The notes beneath the pieces were generated by a model that was not told the DNA's origin, did no database searches, and saw only the letters and a program-made list of their open reading frames with translations. Made by a program: the position numbers and the translations under genes. This document shows positions 1-11,245 of a DNA stretch of 64,000 bases, piece by piece (the stretch's first letter is position 1; each line of letters opens with the position of its first letter). The stretch spans positions 45,351,369-45,415,368 of the forward strand of contig CAMTDV010000027.1 in the NCBI GenBank assembly GCA_947069175.1, written 5' to 3'. The stretch is from Scalesia atractyloides (taxonomy: Eukaryota > Streptophyta > Magnoliopsida > Asterales > Asteraceae).

Positions 1-15
1 GACAGGGTTCAACAG

Positions 16-660
16 TTGGAGCAAACATTATGGAACCACAAGATGGTGGGATCTGAAATCGAAGCATACATAGCGAAACATCACGACCTGGTATTTCTAT
101 GTCCCGATCTGGCCAACACTGTTGAGAAACGACTCGAGTTTTACCTTGGGGATCTGGTCCCCGAGATCCAGGGTATGGTAATGGCTAGCAACCCTGTGAC
201 TGAGCATCAAGCAATCAGGTTGGCGCACAAACTCACCGATAAGGCGGTGGAACAAAAGAAGTTGCCATCTCGGGGTACAACTGAAGTGACCCCTGATAAT
301 AAAAGAAAGTTTGAAGACTCGTCTGCTCGACAGTCTTCGTCATCCCAGCCACAACAGGGGAACCAGAAACGATTCAATAATTTCAATAGCCACCGGGGTC
401 ACAATAATCAGCCCGCCAACAACACCCAGAACACAAGCGGCTATGTAGGTCGAAAGCCGCAGTGAAATCGCTGTAACCTTCATCATCACGGCCCTTGTGC
501 CGGGAATCGCTGCCAACGTTGTGGTAAAGTGGGACATGCGGCAAAGGATTTTCGCGGGGAAATCATGTCCCGACAAAATCAAAATCAACACCAGGGTCAG
601 CAGCAGGGTGTTAACCGGGGGTGCTATCAGTGTGGTAGCACTGCCCACAGCTTCGTAACA
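16..660 (+). pseudogene. gag: gag C-terminal part of element A
   Basis: This is the capsid/nucleocapsid end of a gypsy Gag protein, which packages element RNA into virus-like particles. Residues 1-90 of the open stretch are capsid-like, followed by a polar Q/N/S-rich linker. A TGA at 463-465 interrupts the frame, at a place where a Trp codon would fit. The same frame then encodes a zinc knuckle at 511-552 (CQRCGKVGHAAKDF), whose final Cys is Phe. A second knuckle begins at 622 (CYQCGSTAH) but loses its end and the frame shifts before an Asn/Gly-rich stretch leading to protease. The start of gag is outside the window. The gag identity is sure; its function is lost. Confidence 0.85.
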
Positions 661-803
661 ACAACAACAATGGTGGGAACAACCCCAACCACAATAACGA
701 CAACAAGAACAATAACAACAACAATAATGGAAATGGTGGCACAGGAGGTGCCAAAGGTCGCGCATTTACGCTGGGCCGCGGGGAGGCCAGAAACGACTCG
801 AAC

Positions 804-3800
804 GTGGTCACCGGTAAGTTTCCCCTTAATGAACATTTTGCTACTGTGCTTTTTGATACGGGTGCGGATAGGAGTTTTATATCTGAGTCTTTTAGGAAGA
901 ACCTAAATCTCACGCCTAAACCCTTAGAGACCCCTTACGTCATAGAACTAGCCGATGGTAAATCTGTAGATGTGACCCATATAGTATCCGGCTGTCAACT
1001 CAAACTCGCGGGTCACACCTTTACCATTGATCTGATGACAACTACCCTGGGTAGTTTTGACGTGGTAGTCGGAATGGACTGGCTATCCGACGTCCGAGCT
1101 GAAGTTCTCTGTTTCGAAAAATCTATCCGCATTCCGCTCTCTAACGACGAAATCTTGACGGTGCAAGGAGAGAAGGCAGGAGCCGTCACAAACATCATCT
1201 CTTACATGCAAGCACAGAAGTATCTTCGGAGGAAGAACTCCTTCGCTTTGCTCGCACTGGTTACCGAACAGCCTAAGGACGAGAAACGTATAGAAGATAT
1301 CCCCGTCGTCCGTGATTTTTCCGATGTATTTCCAGAGGAGTTACCTGGTCTTCCACCGCATCGACAAGTGGAGTTCGAAATCGAATTGGCGAACCATGCA
1401 ACTCCCATCGCCAAGGCCCCATACCGCCTAGCTTCAGCCGAGCTGCAAGAGCTGTCGACCCAACTTCAGGAACTATTAGAAAAAGGATTTATCCGACCTA
1501 GCGCTTCGCCATGGGGAGCTCCAGTCCTTTTTGTCAAGAAGAAGGACGGGACCTTCCGCATGTGCATCGACTACAGGGAACTCAATAAGGTTACTGTCAA
1601 GAACCGATACCCGTTACCTCGCATCGACGATCTCTTCGACCAACTTCAAGGGTCAAGCTACTACTCCAAGATTGATCTACGGTCCGGTTATCACCAGTTA
1701 CGCGTCAGGGAGGAGGATATCGCAAAGACGGCATTTCGTACTCGGTATGGTCATTATGAGTTCTTGGTAATGCCCTTCGGTCTCACCAAAGCACCCGCGG
1801 TGTTCATGGATTTCATGAACCGTGTGTGTAAACCATATCTCGACAAGTTTGTCATTGTGTTCATCGATGACATACTCATCTACTCTAAAGGTGAAGCAGA
1901 ACATGCTGAACATCTACGATTACTGCTGGAATTACTTCAACAGAAGAAACTATATGCCAAGTTTTCAAAGTGTGATTTCTGGATTCGGGAAGTTCAGTTC
2001 CTCGGGCATATCGTAAATAAAAAGGGTATCCACGTCGACCCTGCCAAGATTGAAGCTATCAAAAACTGGGAAGCACCCAGGACACCGACGGAGATCCGCC
2101 AATTTTTGGGTTTGGCTGGTTACTACAGACGTTTCATCGAGGGATTTTCAAAGATCGCGCAACCGCTTACCACCCTCACCCAGAAAGGCATCAAGTATGC
2201 TTGGGGTGACAAGCAGGAAGCGGCATTTCAATTGCTGAAACAGAAACTTTGCAGTGCACACATTCTGTCCTTGCCGGAAGGGACTGATGATTTTGTGGTA
2301 TATTGTGATGCTTCCATTCAGGGATTGGGATGCGTACTCATGCAACGCGATAAGGTCATCGCGTATGCGTCCCGACAATTGAAGGTTCACGAGAAAAACT
2401 ACACAACACATGACCTGGAATTGGGAGCAGTAGTGTTTGCACTTAAAATTTGGAGACACTACCTATATGGAACAAAGTGCACAATTTATACAGATCACAA
2501 GAGCCTCCAACACATCTTTGACCAGAAGGAGTTGAACATGCGACAGCGTCGTTGGGTCGAACTCTTGAACGATTATGAATGTGCCATTCGGTATCACCCG
2601 GGTAAAGCTAACGTGGTAGCTGATGCCCTCAGTAGGAAGGAGCACTTGAAACCTCGTCGGGTACGAGCACTACAGTTCACCATTCATTCGGGGTTACCCG
2701 AACAGATACGCGATGCGCAGTTAGAAGCAGTTAAAGAAGAAAACATCAAGGCCGAATCGGTGGGAAAAATGGAACGCGATTGGGAAGTAAAACCCAATGG
2801 AGCCCGGTATTTCATGAATCGCATATGGGTACCTCTCTACGGAGACCTTAGAAAGCTAGTCATGGACGAAGCTCACAAATCCCGATACTCTGTCCATCCT
2901 GGTTCGGATAAGATGTATCAAGACCTTAAAGCTGCGTATTGGTGGCCCAACATGAAAGCTGATATAGCCACCTACGTGAGCAAGTGTTTGACTTGTGCAA
3001 AAGTCAAGGTAGAGTATCAGAAGCCATCGGGGCTACTTCAACAACCTGAGATCCCAGTGTGGAAATGGGATCAGATCTTGATGGACTTCATCACTAAACT
3101 CCCGTGAACTTTGGGTGGTTGCGATACCATTTGGGTGATCGTGGATCGTTTAACTAAGTCCGCACACTTCCTAGCTATTAAAGAAACAGATAAGATGGAG
3201 AAGTTGACTCGCATCTACATTAAGGAAGTAGTTTCTCGGCACGGAGTGCCAACGTCCATCATCTCAGACAGAGATGCTCGTTTCACGTCCAACTTTTGGC
3301 AGTCACTTCAGAAAGCATTGGGAACACGCTTAGATATGAGCACAGCTTATCACCCTCAGACTGATGGTCAAAGCGAAAGGACCATACAGACCTCGGAAGA
3401 CATGCTTAGGGCATGCGTGGTAGACTTCGGGAATAGTTGGGAAATCCACCTGCCTTTAGTGGAATTCTCGTATAACAACAGTTACCATACGAGTATATCG
3501 GCAGCACCGTTTGAGGCATTATACGGTCGTAAATGTAGATCACCGGTCTGTTGGGCAGAAGTCGGTGACAGTCAACTCACAGGCCCTGAGTTGATACTTG
3601 AGGCTACTGAAAAGATTGTACAAATCAGAAACCGCATGGCGGCGGCACGAGATCGACAGAAAAGCTACGCTGATCAACGACGCAAACCGCTCGAATTTCA
3701 AGTAGGCGACCGCGTCCTACTGAAGGTGTCACCCTGGAAGGGTGTAATCCGTTTTGGGAAACGAGGCAAATTAAACCCACGGTACGTAGGCCCGTTTGTG

Positions 3801-4151
3801 ATCTTGAAACGTATCGGACCCGTAGCTTATCAATTAGACCTTCCTGCCGAACTCAGTGGAGTTCACAACGTTTTTCACATGTCAAATCTGAAGAAGTGTC
3901 TATCAGATGAAACCCTAGTCATTCAATTGGATGAGATTCAAGTGGATGAACAACTGCACTTTGTGGAACAACCTATCGAGATCATGGATCGTGAGATCAA
4001 GACTCGAAGGCACAGCAAGATTCCGCTCGTTAAGGTTCGTTGGGACTCTAAGCGTGGACCGGAGTTCACGTGGGAAAGAGAGGACCAAATGAAAAGCAAA
4101 TACCCACACCTCTTTGCAGCTGAGCAACAAGTTAACGATACCACCAACTAA
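804..4151 (+). pseudogene. pol: gypsy pol polyprotein of element A (PR-RT-RH-IN), one internal TGA
   Basis: The first open part (804-3107, 767 residues) holds the aspartic protease with DTGA at residues 18-21. The reverse transcriptase follows, with MPFG and FIDD (nt 1860-1871, residues 353-356). RNase H has its first Asp near residue 502 and the DALSRK ending, and the integrase zinc domain (HHCC) comes after that. A TGA at 3105-3107, where CGA would fit, stops the frame just before the integrase core. The same frame then runs 3111-4151 with integrase D12, D53 and E89 of that part and a chromodomain-like tail ending KYPHLF. The coding content of pol is otherwise complete. The first ATG at 804 is only the first in frame; translation would normally come from a gag-pol fusion upstream. 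One C-to-T change separates it from an open frame, so its decay is slight. Confidence 0.93.
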
Positions 4152-4393
4152 ATTTTCGGGATGAAAATTCTTTTAACATGGGGATGATGTGACAACCTGG
4201 GAATTTCTTGTAATTTCGCGTACCATTGTTAACGAACTAAATCTTTGTGCGTGGCACTTGGGAATTTCTTGTAATTTAGTGTACCGTTGTTAACGAACTA
4301 AATCTTTGTGCGTGGCACTCTAAACATGTACGCTGCATTTTAAACCGCGTTTACTCAATTTTCGGGACGAAAATTCTTTCAACATGGGGATAA
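4152..4393 (+). repeat. Duplicated polypurine tract/LTR-start segment of element A
   Basis: The stretch AATTTTCGGGA(T/C)GAAAATTCTTT(T/C)AACATGGGGAT is present twice, ending at 4187 and 4393. Each copy is followed by TGTGACA, the LTR start (4188 and 4394). The 206-bp offset means the polypurine tract and first bases of the LTR were duplicated. The intervening piece carries the 61-bp tandem repeat. The second copy continues into the long LTR. Which copy primes plus-strand synthesis cannot be told from this window. Confidence 0.7.
4198..4319 (+). repeat. 61-bp direct tandem repeat, two copies
   Basis: Two adjacent copies start with TGGGAATTTCTTGTAATTT at 4198 and 4259 and end at 4258 and 4319. 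They differ at only a few bases. They lie between the two polypurine-tract copies of element A. Confidence 0.9.
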
Positions 4394-4798
4394 TGTGACA
4401 TCCCGGTTTTTCAGACATCTTAAACGCACTACTTCACGGTTATTCGTTCGTACGCTAAATGGATTCGGAGACTTAAATTGCACGCTCGAAATAATTACGA
4501 TAATTTCATGAACTTGTCAAATGAATTACGTGCTATGTGTATTAAACGTTTATAAGTTGGTGAGTTATTATGTGATGTTCCGATTTCGTGATTTGTTTTA
4601 GTTATAAAATATAGATATCGTAAATAGATAAATGAATCGAACAGAGCCGCGAAACGAGTAGACCTCACTTCCTTATGACTCAAGTAGTTAACCAAAACTT
4701 GAGGACCAAGTTATAGACCCAAACCGACCCACCCAAACCCCTTGCGGCGGCGAGCACCCAACCCGCAAACCCTTCCCCTTTTTCTTGACCTCTTGCGC

Positions 4799-4806
4799 TA
4801 TATATA
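4799..4806 (+). promoter_or_regulatory. Candidate TATA box of element A LTR
   Basis: TATATATA lies about 400 bp into the LTR, followed by a C/A-rich leader-like segment. Position and sense fit the U3/R border of an LTR promoter. No start site can be proven from sequence. Confidence 0.5.
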
Positions 4807-6573
4807 CACATACATGCATGTGCATTGTTTCAAAAACAAAAACACACACAAACCCTAATAAAAAAAAACAGCCGACGGCAGCCTTGCTACATCCCTCTCG
4901 ATCGCGACAGCCTCCCTACACTTCTCTTCTCGGTCGCGATTTCCCTTGATCATCCGAATCGGCTCCCATCTCGCTTAGGGTTCGTTAATCTCCATTGTTA
5001 AAGGTTAGAGTTTTATGTTATTTCGCTAATCATACTAGGGTTTATGAACTATGGATCATGTGTGTATGTAATGGTAGAAAGTGTTATGATGTTAGTCTAT
5101 TAATTATGCTAGTTTGCGATTATGATGATTAGTGGAATAAAAAATCATTAGGCTGCGTTTTGTGTGATAAAAACCATATATTATGATTAGGGTTTGCATG
5201 GGTATGATGTATATGATGATATATGATTGGTAAAATCTGTTCTTGATCGTTTATATTTGACATATCGATTGCTTAAGCGTGTTATATTGCGATAAAATGC
5301 TGAAATCAGGATGCTGAATGGTGCTTACAGCCAACTTCAACTGGCTGTAACTTGGTTATTATTTATCGAAAAGTGGATTTTCTGAAGTCTAAAACGTAGA
5401 TTTTTGAAAAACGCTTCTAATGGCGCTGGATTCATATTTTTCTGAAGTCGTTTGGTACTTTTAAGTGGCAAATTAAGTGCAGTAACTGAAGCTGTGAAAA
5501 TGCTGAAAATTTGTTAGTTGTTTATTGAATCGGATCTAATAATCTGTAGAGAGTCGAATCACGAAAATTGTATAGCAATTGAAATTTCCGGGAAACTCCC
5601 ACTGGAATTTTGTTAATTGGACGAACGGTGATTTTTAAATAAATTCTCCTGTGGACTGCAGTCAGAAAGCGACGAATCTGACTGCAGCCTAGTATATTAA
5701 TATTTATGAATCATTGGTCAAGTGTTAGGACTTAAAAAATTTATATAAAATTCTACAGTATAGTTGTCACCTTCTGTAAAATAATTGGAATTTTTGGAAC
5801 GTTGGAACTATTTTATAAAAATCCTCGAAAACAGCCTAATTATGAGTATATAAGCTGAAACTTGATAACTTGCGAATGTGTGTACCAAAGTGTTGCATGG
5901 GTTGGATTGTGTTCATGATAAATTGTTTTGATCACTAGGTTGGTATGATGATACTTGCATGCATGATTGAGTGTTAGGATTGTTATTGTGTGTACCGCAT
6001 TGTGTGCTAATTACGTGTAGGGTTTGTATCAGTGTGTTCACACACTAACTCTAAATCAATTGACTTGTTAGGACGCAATTAGCGGTCCCATCATTTGCTA
6101 CATCTGTGTTACACTAACCGAGCAACTAAAGGTGAGTTCACGGCCCCTAATTTTATCCGGTTTTAAACAACAGGGGGAGAAACATGTATACACTCTACAA
6201 CTCTATCTCTTTACGTTATACGAAATTAACGTCATTAAACTATTCGGTAACTAAGTTAATGTTAATGTACGTTATGGTCACTAAGCAGCTATATCACACA
6301 AGTCCTCGACAATCTCTCGGATCGTTAGTATTGGGTTAGATAGCGGGGAAATTATAAGTAGTACTACTGGGCCCGACAAGCCCCACCCGAGCTAGTCGCG
6401 TTAGCCGACCGGGTATGGTCAACGGGTGATTAATTTGGCCTAACTTCGCCATGGTCAGTGATAAGCCTGGCAACACGGAGGCACAACAGTCAGCTTCGAT
6501 CGCGAACACTTACATGACATAACTTTAGGCTAGCTACCTAATGTTAACATTGAACTTAATTACGAATTAACAA

Positions 6574-6738
6574 TATTATCCCGGGTTAGGGATAATGGAA
6601 CCAACAACGTTATTATTCCGGGTTAGGAATAATGGAACATCATTATTATTCCGGGCAAGGAATAATGGAACCATCAGTATTATTCCGGGTTGGGAATAAT
6701 GGAACTAAATCGTTATCCCGGGTTAGGGATAACGGGGG
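6574..6738 (+). repeat. Array of five small palindromic repeats in element A LTR
   Basis: Five units of roughly 30 bp share the form ATTATTCCGGGTTAGGAATAATGG, variants using ATCCCGGGTTAGGGAT. Each unit is an inverted repeat able to form a short hairpin. Spacers such as AACCAACAACG and AACATC separate them. They lie about 440 bp before the LTR end, in the likely U5/leader part. Confidence 0.85.
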
Positions 6739-7178
6739 AAACAAACTTATAACCGAACAAATGAACTTATGAAAACCTGTGAACTCACTCTTCTTTAATG
6801 TTGACACTTGTTTCTTTACATGTTTCTCAGGACGCTAGGAGCTCTAGGTGCACTCACTTGCATTGATCAAGACATCTTTTTATCGAGTCTCGTTTACAAA
6901 CATTTATTTGGGTTTTTCTCTAGTTTTGGCGTTTGTGTTGGCGCCCGTTCCTTTACTTTATTTTTATGCTTCCGTTCAACTTTAGAAACTAATGCTTCCG
7001 CTAAACATTGAAACCAAACTAAGGCAATCTAAAATTAACTATGAATGGTTAAACAAATGATTTTGGAAAACGTATTAACAAATCATATAGAGTCGTTCAA
7101 CGTTACTAGTGTCTCAGATTCTGGTTTGTTCACACGCCTCGCGGTAAAACTCCGCAAGTGGAAATTGAGGGTGTGACA

Positions 7179-7749
7179 ATATCCAACGAGGGTTAGGACA
7201 TATACCAAATTTTGGTACGAATAATGCAATTTTCACATTTGAATGACTCTCTTGGAGAGCTTCTTCAATTTTAGGGATTTGGCATTTTTAGCTCTTTTAA
7301 GATATCCTGGTTGTGCCTAGGTCAGAATATATCTGGATGCAGCAGAAGGACAACCTTGATACCCCGGATGAAATAACGATATAAAGACCTAAAACCTCAG
7401 ATTTTGGCAATCTATCAACGCAAGATTTAAGGTTATAAAACCATACACTGATATGTTACCCACTCATACACAGTTTATTATATGTGTATCACAAAGGTAA
7501 GTTGATTATTTCATGCCTTTTGCCTACTGGTACATCATATGATGAAGCTGCTATCACACTTAAGCAATTTTAATTTTAATTTCAGTGTGACAATCTAACT
7601 TGCTGATGTACTATCATTTCTTCTTTTTCACACAGTGAAAACTCATTTTGATTTTTCATTTTTTTTATGTTTTTGATTTTCTTTTTTTTTTGTTTTTGAT
7701 TTTTGAAAAGCAGTAAATTATTTACAAACTATTTTTATGGAAAAATGGT
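7179..7749 (-). other. 3' non-coding region of element B
   Basis: No coding potential is visible on either strand. The segment lies directly downstream of RNase H. At 7603-7660 it holds the minus-strand version of a purine-rich motif (GAAATGATAGTACATC, with AAAATGAGTTTT about 15 bases before it). The motif recurs 3' of pol in elements I and L. A T-rich tract at 7640-7715 follows on the plus strand. Confidence 0.6.
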
Positions 7750-9960
7750 AATTCAGGATTCCTCATCCCGTTGAGTTCGACTAAATGTTCAAAACGAGCC
7801 CTGTCAAATGCTTTTGTGTAAAGATCAGCTAGGTTATCTAGTGTGTCGACTAGCACAATCCCGTATAATATGATGACGAATGTCAATATGTTTTGTGCGA
7901 CTGTGTTTTACGGGATTCTTGGTGATTGAAATAGTGGAATTATCGTCTATCATAATAGGAGTACGAGTGAAATTCAAACCGTAATCGCGCATCTGCTATT
8001 GGATCAAGAGAACCTGAGAGCAACAGCTACCCGCATCAATATATTCAGCTTCACACGTCGAGGTTGACACGTAAGACTGCTTCTTGCATTGCCATGACAC
8101 GAGCCTCCCTCCTAAGAACTGACAACCACCTGTGGTAGACTTCCTTGTAGATTTGCATCCGCCAAATTCCGAATCAGCGAAAGTAACAAACTTCAAATCA
8201 CTAGCAGCTTGATACCATAACCCAAGTTTAGGTTTCCCCTTCAAGTAACAAAGAATCCGCTTCACCGCTTTCATGTGGTACTCTTTTAGATTCGCTTGAT
8301 ATCTAGCACAGAGACATACTACAAACATGATGTCGGGTCTTGAAGCAGTCAAGTACATCAGAGAACCAATCATTGCCCTGTATTGAGTTGGATCAACATC
8401 CTCCACACTCTCATGATCTGGGCCAAGATTGTGATTCTCACAGATAGGTGTATTGAAAGTAGCGCAATCCTCCATTTTGAAAAGAGACAAAATGTCATAC
8501 ACATACTTCGTCTGATGTATGAACATCCCATCCTTCTTCTGTTCAACTTGTAAACCTAAAAAGTAAGATAGCTCACCCATCGCACTCATCTCAAACTTGC
8601 TCTTCATTACCTCTTCGAAGTCATGAAACGTGTTCTCATCAGATGAACCAAAGATGATGTCATCTACGTATACCTGTACCAGCAGAAAGTCTTCCTTCTT
8701 CCTTTTAATGAAAAGTGTACTGTCAATCTGACCTCTTTCAAAACCATGTTTTAGCAAATGTGCTAACAGTGTCTCATACCACGCCCTAGGTGCCTGATGC
8801 AATCCATACAATGCCTTATCAAGTCGATACACTCGATCTGGATAGTCTGGATCAGTAAACCCGTCTGGCTGTGAGACATACACCACTTCTTGGACTTTCC
8901 CCTAAAGAAACGCACTCTTCACGTCAAGTTGGTAAACTTTGAAGCCCTTGAATGAAGTAAAAGCTAGGAACAACTGAATTGCTTCCAACCTTGCTACTGG
9001 TGCAAACACTTCAATATAATCAATCCCCTCTTGCTGATTGAATCCTTTCACTACCAACCGAGTCTTATTTCTTATCATGATCCCTCGGTCGTCTTTCTTG
9101 CACTTGAACAACCACTTAGTGCCTATTTCTTTTTCTCCTTCAGGTAGATCAATTAGCTCCCAAACTTTCAACTTCTTGAACTGAGCTAGTTCCTCTTGCA
9201 TAGCTTCCACCCAACAATTGTCTTTGAGAGCCATATGAACATTCTTCGGCTCCTCTTGGGCAATAAAGCAACAATACAAACACTCATGAATCAAACCAGT
9301 CTTCTGAATCGAAGTAAACAAACAGGAACCTTCAAGCACACCTCTTCTTGTCTGAACACCTGCAGCAACATCACCTATGATGTTTTCAACTGGATGATCT
9401 CTGTGTACACGCGTGGTAGCAATGGTGTCAACAACCAGATTATCTTCCAGATTAGATCCAACCTCCCCCTGAATATTAGCAAATGGATTAGTGAAGTCCT
9501 CCCCCTGAATAGGTTCAGACTCACGATCACTGGAGTCCTCTAGAGCTGCACTGGTAGATGTTTCTGGAGCATCTGTCGTCGATACACTCGATCTAGGCAT
9601 GAAGTCACACTCTCCATCTTCATTGATCACATTATGGATCACTTGAGACTCATCTGCATTTGAAACATTAGGAATATTAAATGATTTAAAAACACTGTCA
9701 TAATAATATAATATAGGAGGACCACTCGTTGATTGTTGAGGTGAATAACTAGTGATTTCCATATTAAACACAACCTCAATTTTACAAGTGTTTAGATTAA
9801 AAACCCTTTTATTCGGTGTTCTAGGCATATAGCCTAGAAAGTAACCCTCATCGGCTACGTCACCGAATATTTGCTTATCTTTGTTTCGCACAATCGTGCA
9901 GGGTAATCCAAATGGTTCAAAGCCTTTTAAGTTTGGTTTTCGGTTAAAAAAATAGTTCAT
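7750..9960 (-). pseudogene. pol: Reverse transcriptase and RNase H of element B
   Basis: The minus-strand frames 9960-8902 and 8886-7996 encode the integrase tail, an acidic linker, and the copia RT. RT landmarks include WLFKCKKDDRG, ARLEAIQ, YQLDVKSAFL, ALYGLHQAPRAWYE and the catalytic YVDD with YVDDIIFGS. The connection and RNase H follow, ending at CEAEYIDAGSCC. A TAG at 8904-8902 falls inside RT just after KSAFL. A second TAG at 7998-7996 sits where a Gln codon would fit. RNase H continues in frame to near 7860, where a small deletion shifts the frame, and the final NGMRNPE-type tail ends near 7750. The domains are complete but the reading frame is broken. Confidence 0.9.
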
Positions 9961-10875
9961 GACATGTTTTGTTAAACTGTTTAATCGTCAAAACTTTGTT
10001 CAGGACTTAGCAAGCTGTGCTCACAGCTTCTCCCCAGAAAAGAACTGGAAGCTTTGAATCAGAAGCATAGTCCTTGACGCTTCAATCAACGTCATGTTCT
10101 TCCTCTCAGCGACTCCATTTTGTTGAGGTGTATAAGGAGCATAATATTGATGTTCAATTCCCTTGCGAAGACAATAGAGATCCAGAACATGATTCTTGAA
10201 CTCCGTGCCATTATCACTCCTCTTGATCCGTGCATCATGGACATTTTCCAGTTTTGTAAAAAGATCTATCAGCATCTCCGCTGTCTCATCTTTTGTACCT
10301 AAAAAGAAAACCCATGAATAGCGTGAGTAGTCATCAGTGACAACTAAACAATAGTACTTTCCACCTATGCTCCTTACGTTCACCGGACCGAATAGATCCA
10401 TATGAAGTAATTCATAAGGGGCATCTATGGAATTTACTGTTTTAGACTTGTGAGGTTTCTTATGTTGTTTTTCCTTTTGACATGGAAGACATTTATCTTC
10501 CACGTGAAACCTTTGCATTGGCACCCCTTCCACTAAATCGTTCTTAATAATATAATTCATTTTTCGGTAGTGGATGTGGGCCATGCGTCTGTGCCACAGC
10601 AATGACTCAGCCTCAGATGCTTTTGATAGTAAACACGCCACCACATTCGAAGAATCCTTAGCACCCATGTCCATGACATAAGTGTCACTTCTCTTTGGCG
10701 CTCTCATCACTATCCAGTCATCCGGTATCACCAAACCAGGTTTCAACACCAAAGCTTCAGACTTAGTAAAGTGGACCGAGTGACCCTTGTCGCAGACTTG
10801 AGACACGCTCATCAGATTGTGCTTCAGTTGCTCAACATAGTTCACTTTGTCCAGTGTGATCTTCCCGTTGGTCAC
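9961..10875 (-). pseudogene. pol: Integrase and protease tail of element B
   Basis: The minus-strand frame 10875-10021 (284 residues) starts in the C-terminal half of the protease. It then carries the GAG_pre-integrase zinc motif, with HRRMAHIH and a downstream CLPCQ pair. The integrase core has DLFGPV, DDYSRYSWVF, SDNGTEF and the catalytic Glu in GVAERKN. Near 10040 a frameshift ends the frame in a false stop (10023-10021). The neighbouring frame continues with GEAVSTAC and leads into the RT frame at 9960. The integrase inserts element cDNA into the host chromosome; here it cannot be made whole. Confidence 0.9.
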
Positions 10876-11245
10876 TTTTCCTCAACATGTAATGTGCCCT
10901 CCTTTAGCACCTGCAAAATTCACATAACCACCATCTATATTCTCAAGCTCTGTCAACAATCTCGCATCCCTCGTCATGTGCCTGGAGCAGCCACTATCAA
11001 CATACCACAAGTTGATAATCCTCCTTAGCAGCTCCTGCACCACCTAACAAAATTAGTGAGATTGGGGGACCCAAGCCTTAATGGTCTTGGGTCTTCTAGC
11101 TTCATCAACTACAGGGACATCCGTCCAATATCCATCTCTCCTAACAGGAGTCTTGGATCTTAGACCTGTTGATGGAAATGGTTTTTGATTTCCACTAGGT
11201 CTGTGGTCCTGCGGGTTCCTAACCATGTTTGGACTTTGCGACCTT
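10876..11245 (-). pseudogene. pol: Protease N-terminal part of element B
   Basis: On the minus strand upstream of the integrase frame, the sequence encodes a copia protease with WYVDSGCSRHMT (active-site DSG near 11000). GGYVNFAGAKGGHI follows. A stop near 10878 separates it from the next open frame. The Asp of the active site is preserved. A basic linker at 11090-11200 (KPFPSTGLRSKTP-like) comes from the gag-protease junction. Confidence 0.75.

Larger units (their letters stand above)
1..7178 (+). mobile_element. Element A: Ty3/gypsy Tekay-like chromovirus, 5' end outside window
   Basis: The element runs from the window edge to the end of its 3' LTR. In order it has the gag tail, zinc knuckles, protease, reverse transcriptase, RNase H, integrase with a modified C-terminal chromodomain-like tail, a weak polypurine tract and a 2.8 kb LTR. 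Domain order RT-RNaseH-integrase is that of Ty3/gypsy. The C-terminal ending of the KVRWDSKRGPEFTWE type is what is known from Tekay/Del chromoviruses. It appears to be inserted in the 3' non-coding part of copia element B. It is the least decayed element here, so probably among the youngest. The 5' LTR and first part of gag lie left of the window. Confidence 0.9.
4394..7178 (+). repeat. 3' LTR of element A
   Basis: The LTR begins TGTGACATCCCGG right after a polypurine-tract-like segment and ends GGTGTGACA, giving TG...CA ends. At 7179 the sequence changes to copia element B. The length of 2785 bp is within what is known for Tekay LTRs. It holds a TATA box, a C-rich stretch with AAACCCTAA-like leader sequence near 4850, and an array of small palindromes near 6574-6738. 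No convincing ORF lies in it. The 67-codon frame at 6808-7011 has no recognisable features. Following bases ATATC (7179-7183) are the candidate target duplication, whose partner is outside the window. Confidence 0.75.

Noticed and set aside
529..913. Three overlapping open frames on both strands around 529-913
   Set aside because: They are shadows of the gag/protease junction; the Asn/Thr-rich CAA/AAC repeat creates open frames on both strands.
6808..7011. 67-codon open frame in the LTR of element A
   Set aside because: No domain, no conserved context, and it lies in LTR sequence.
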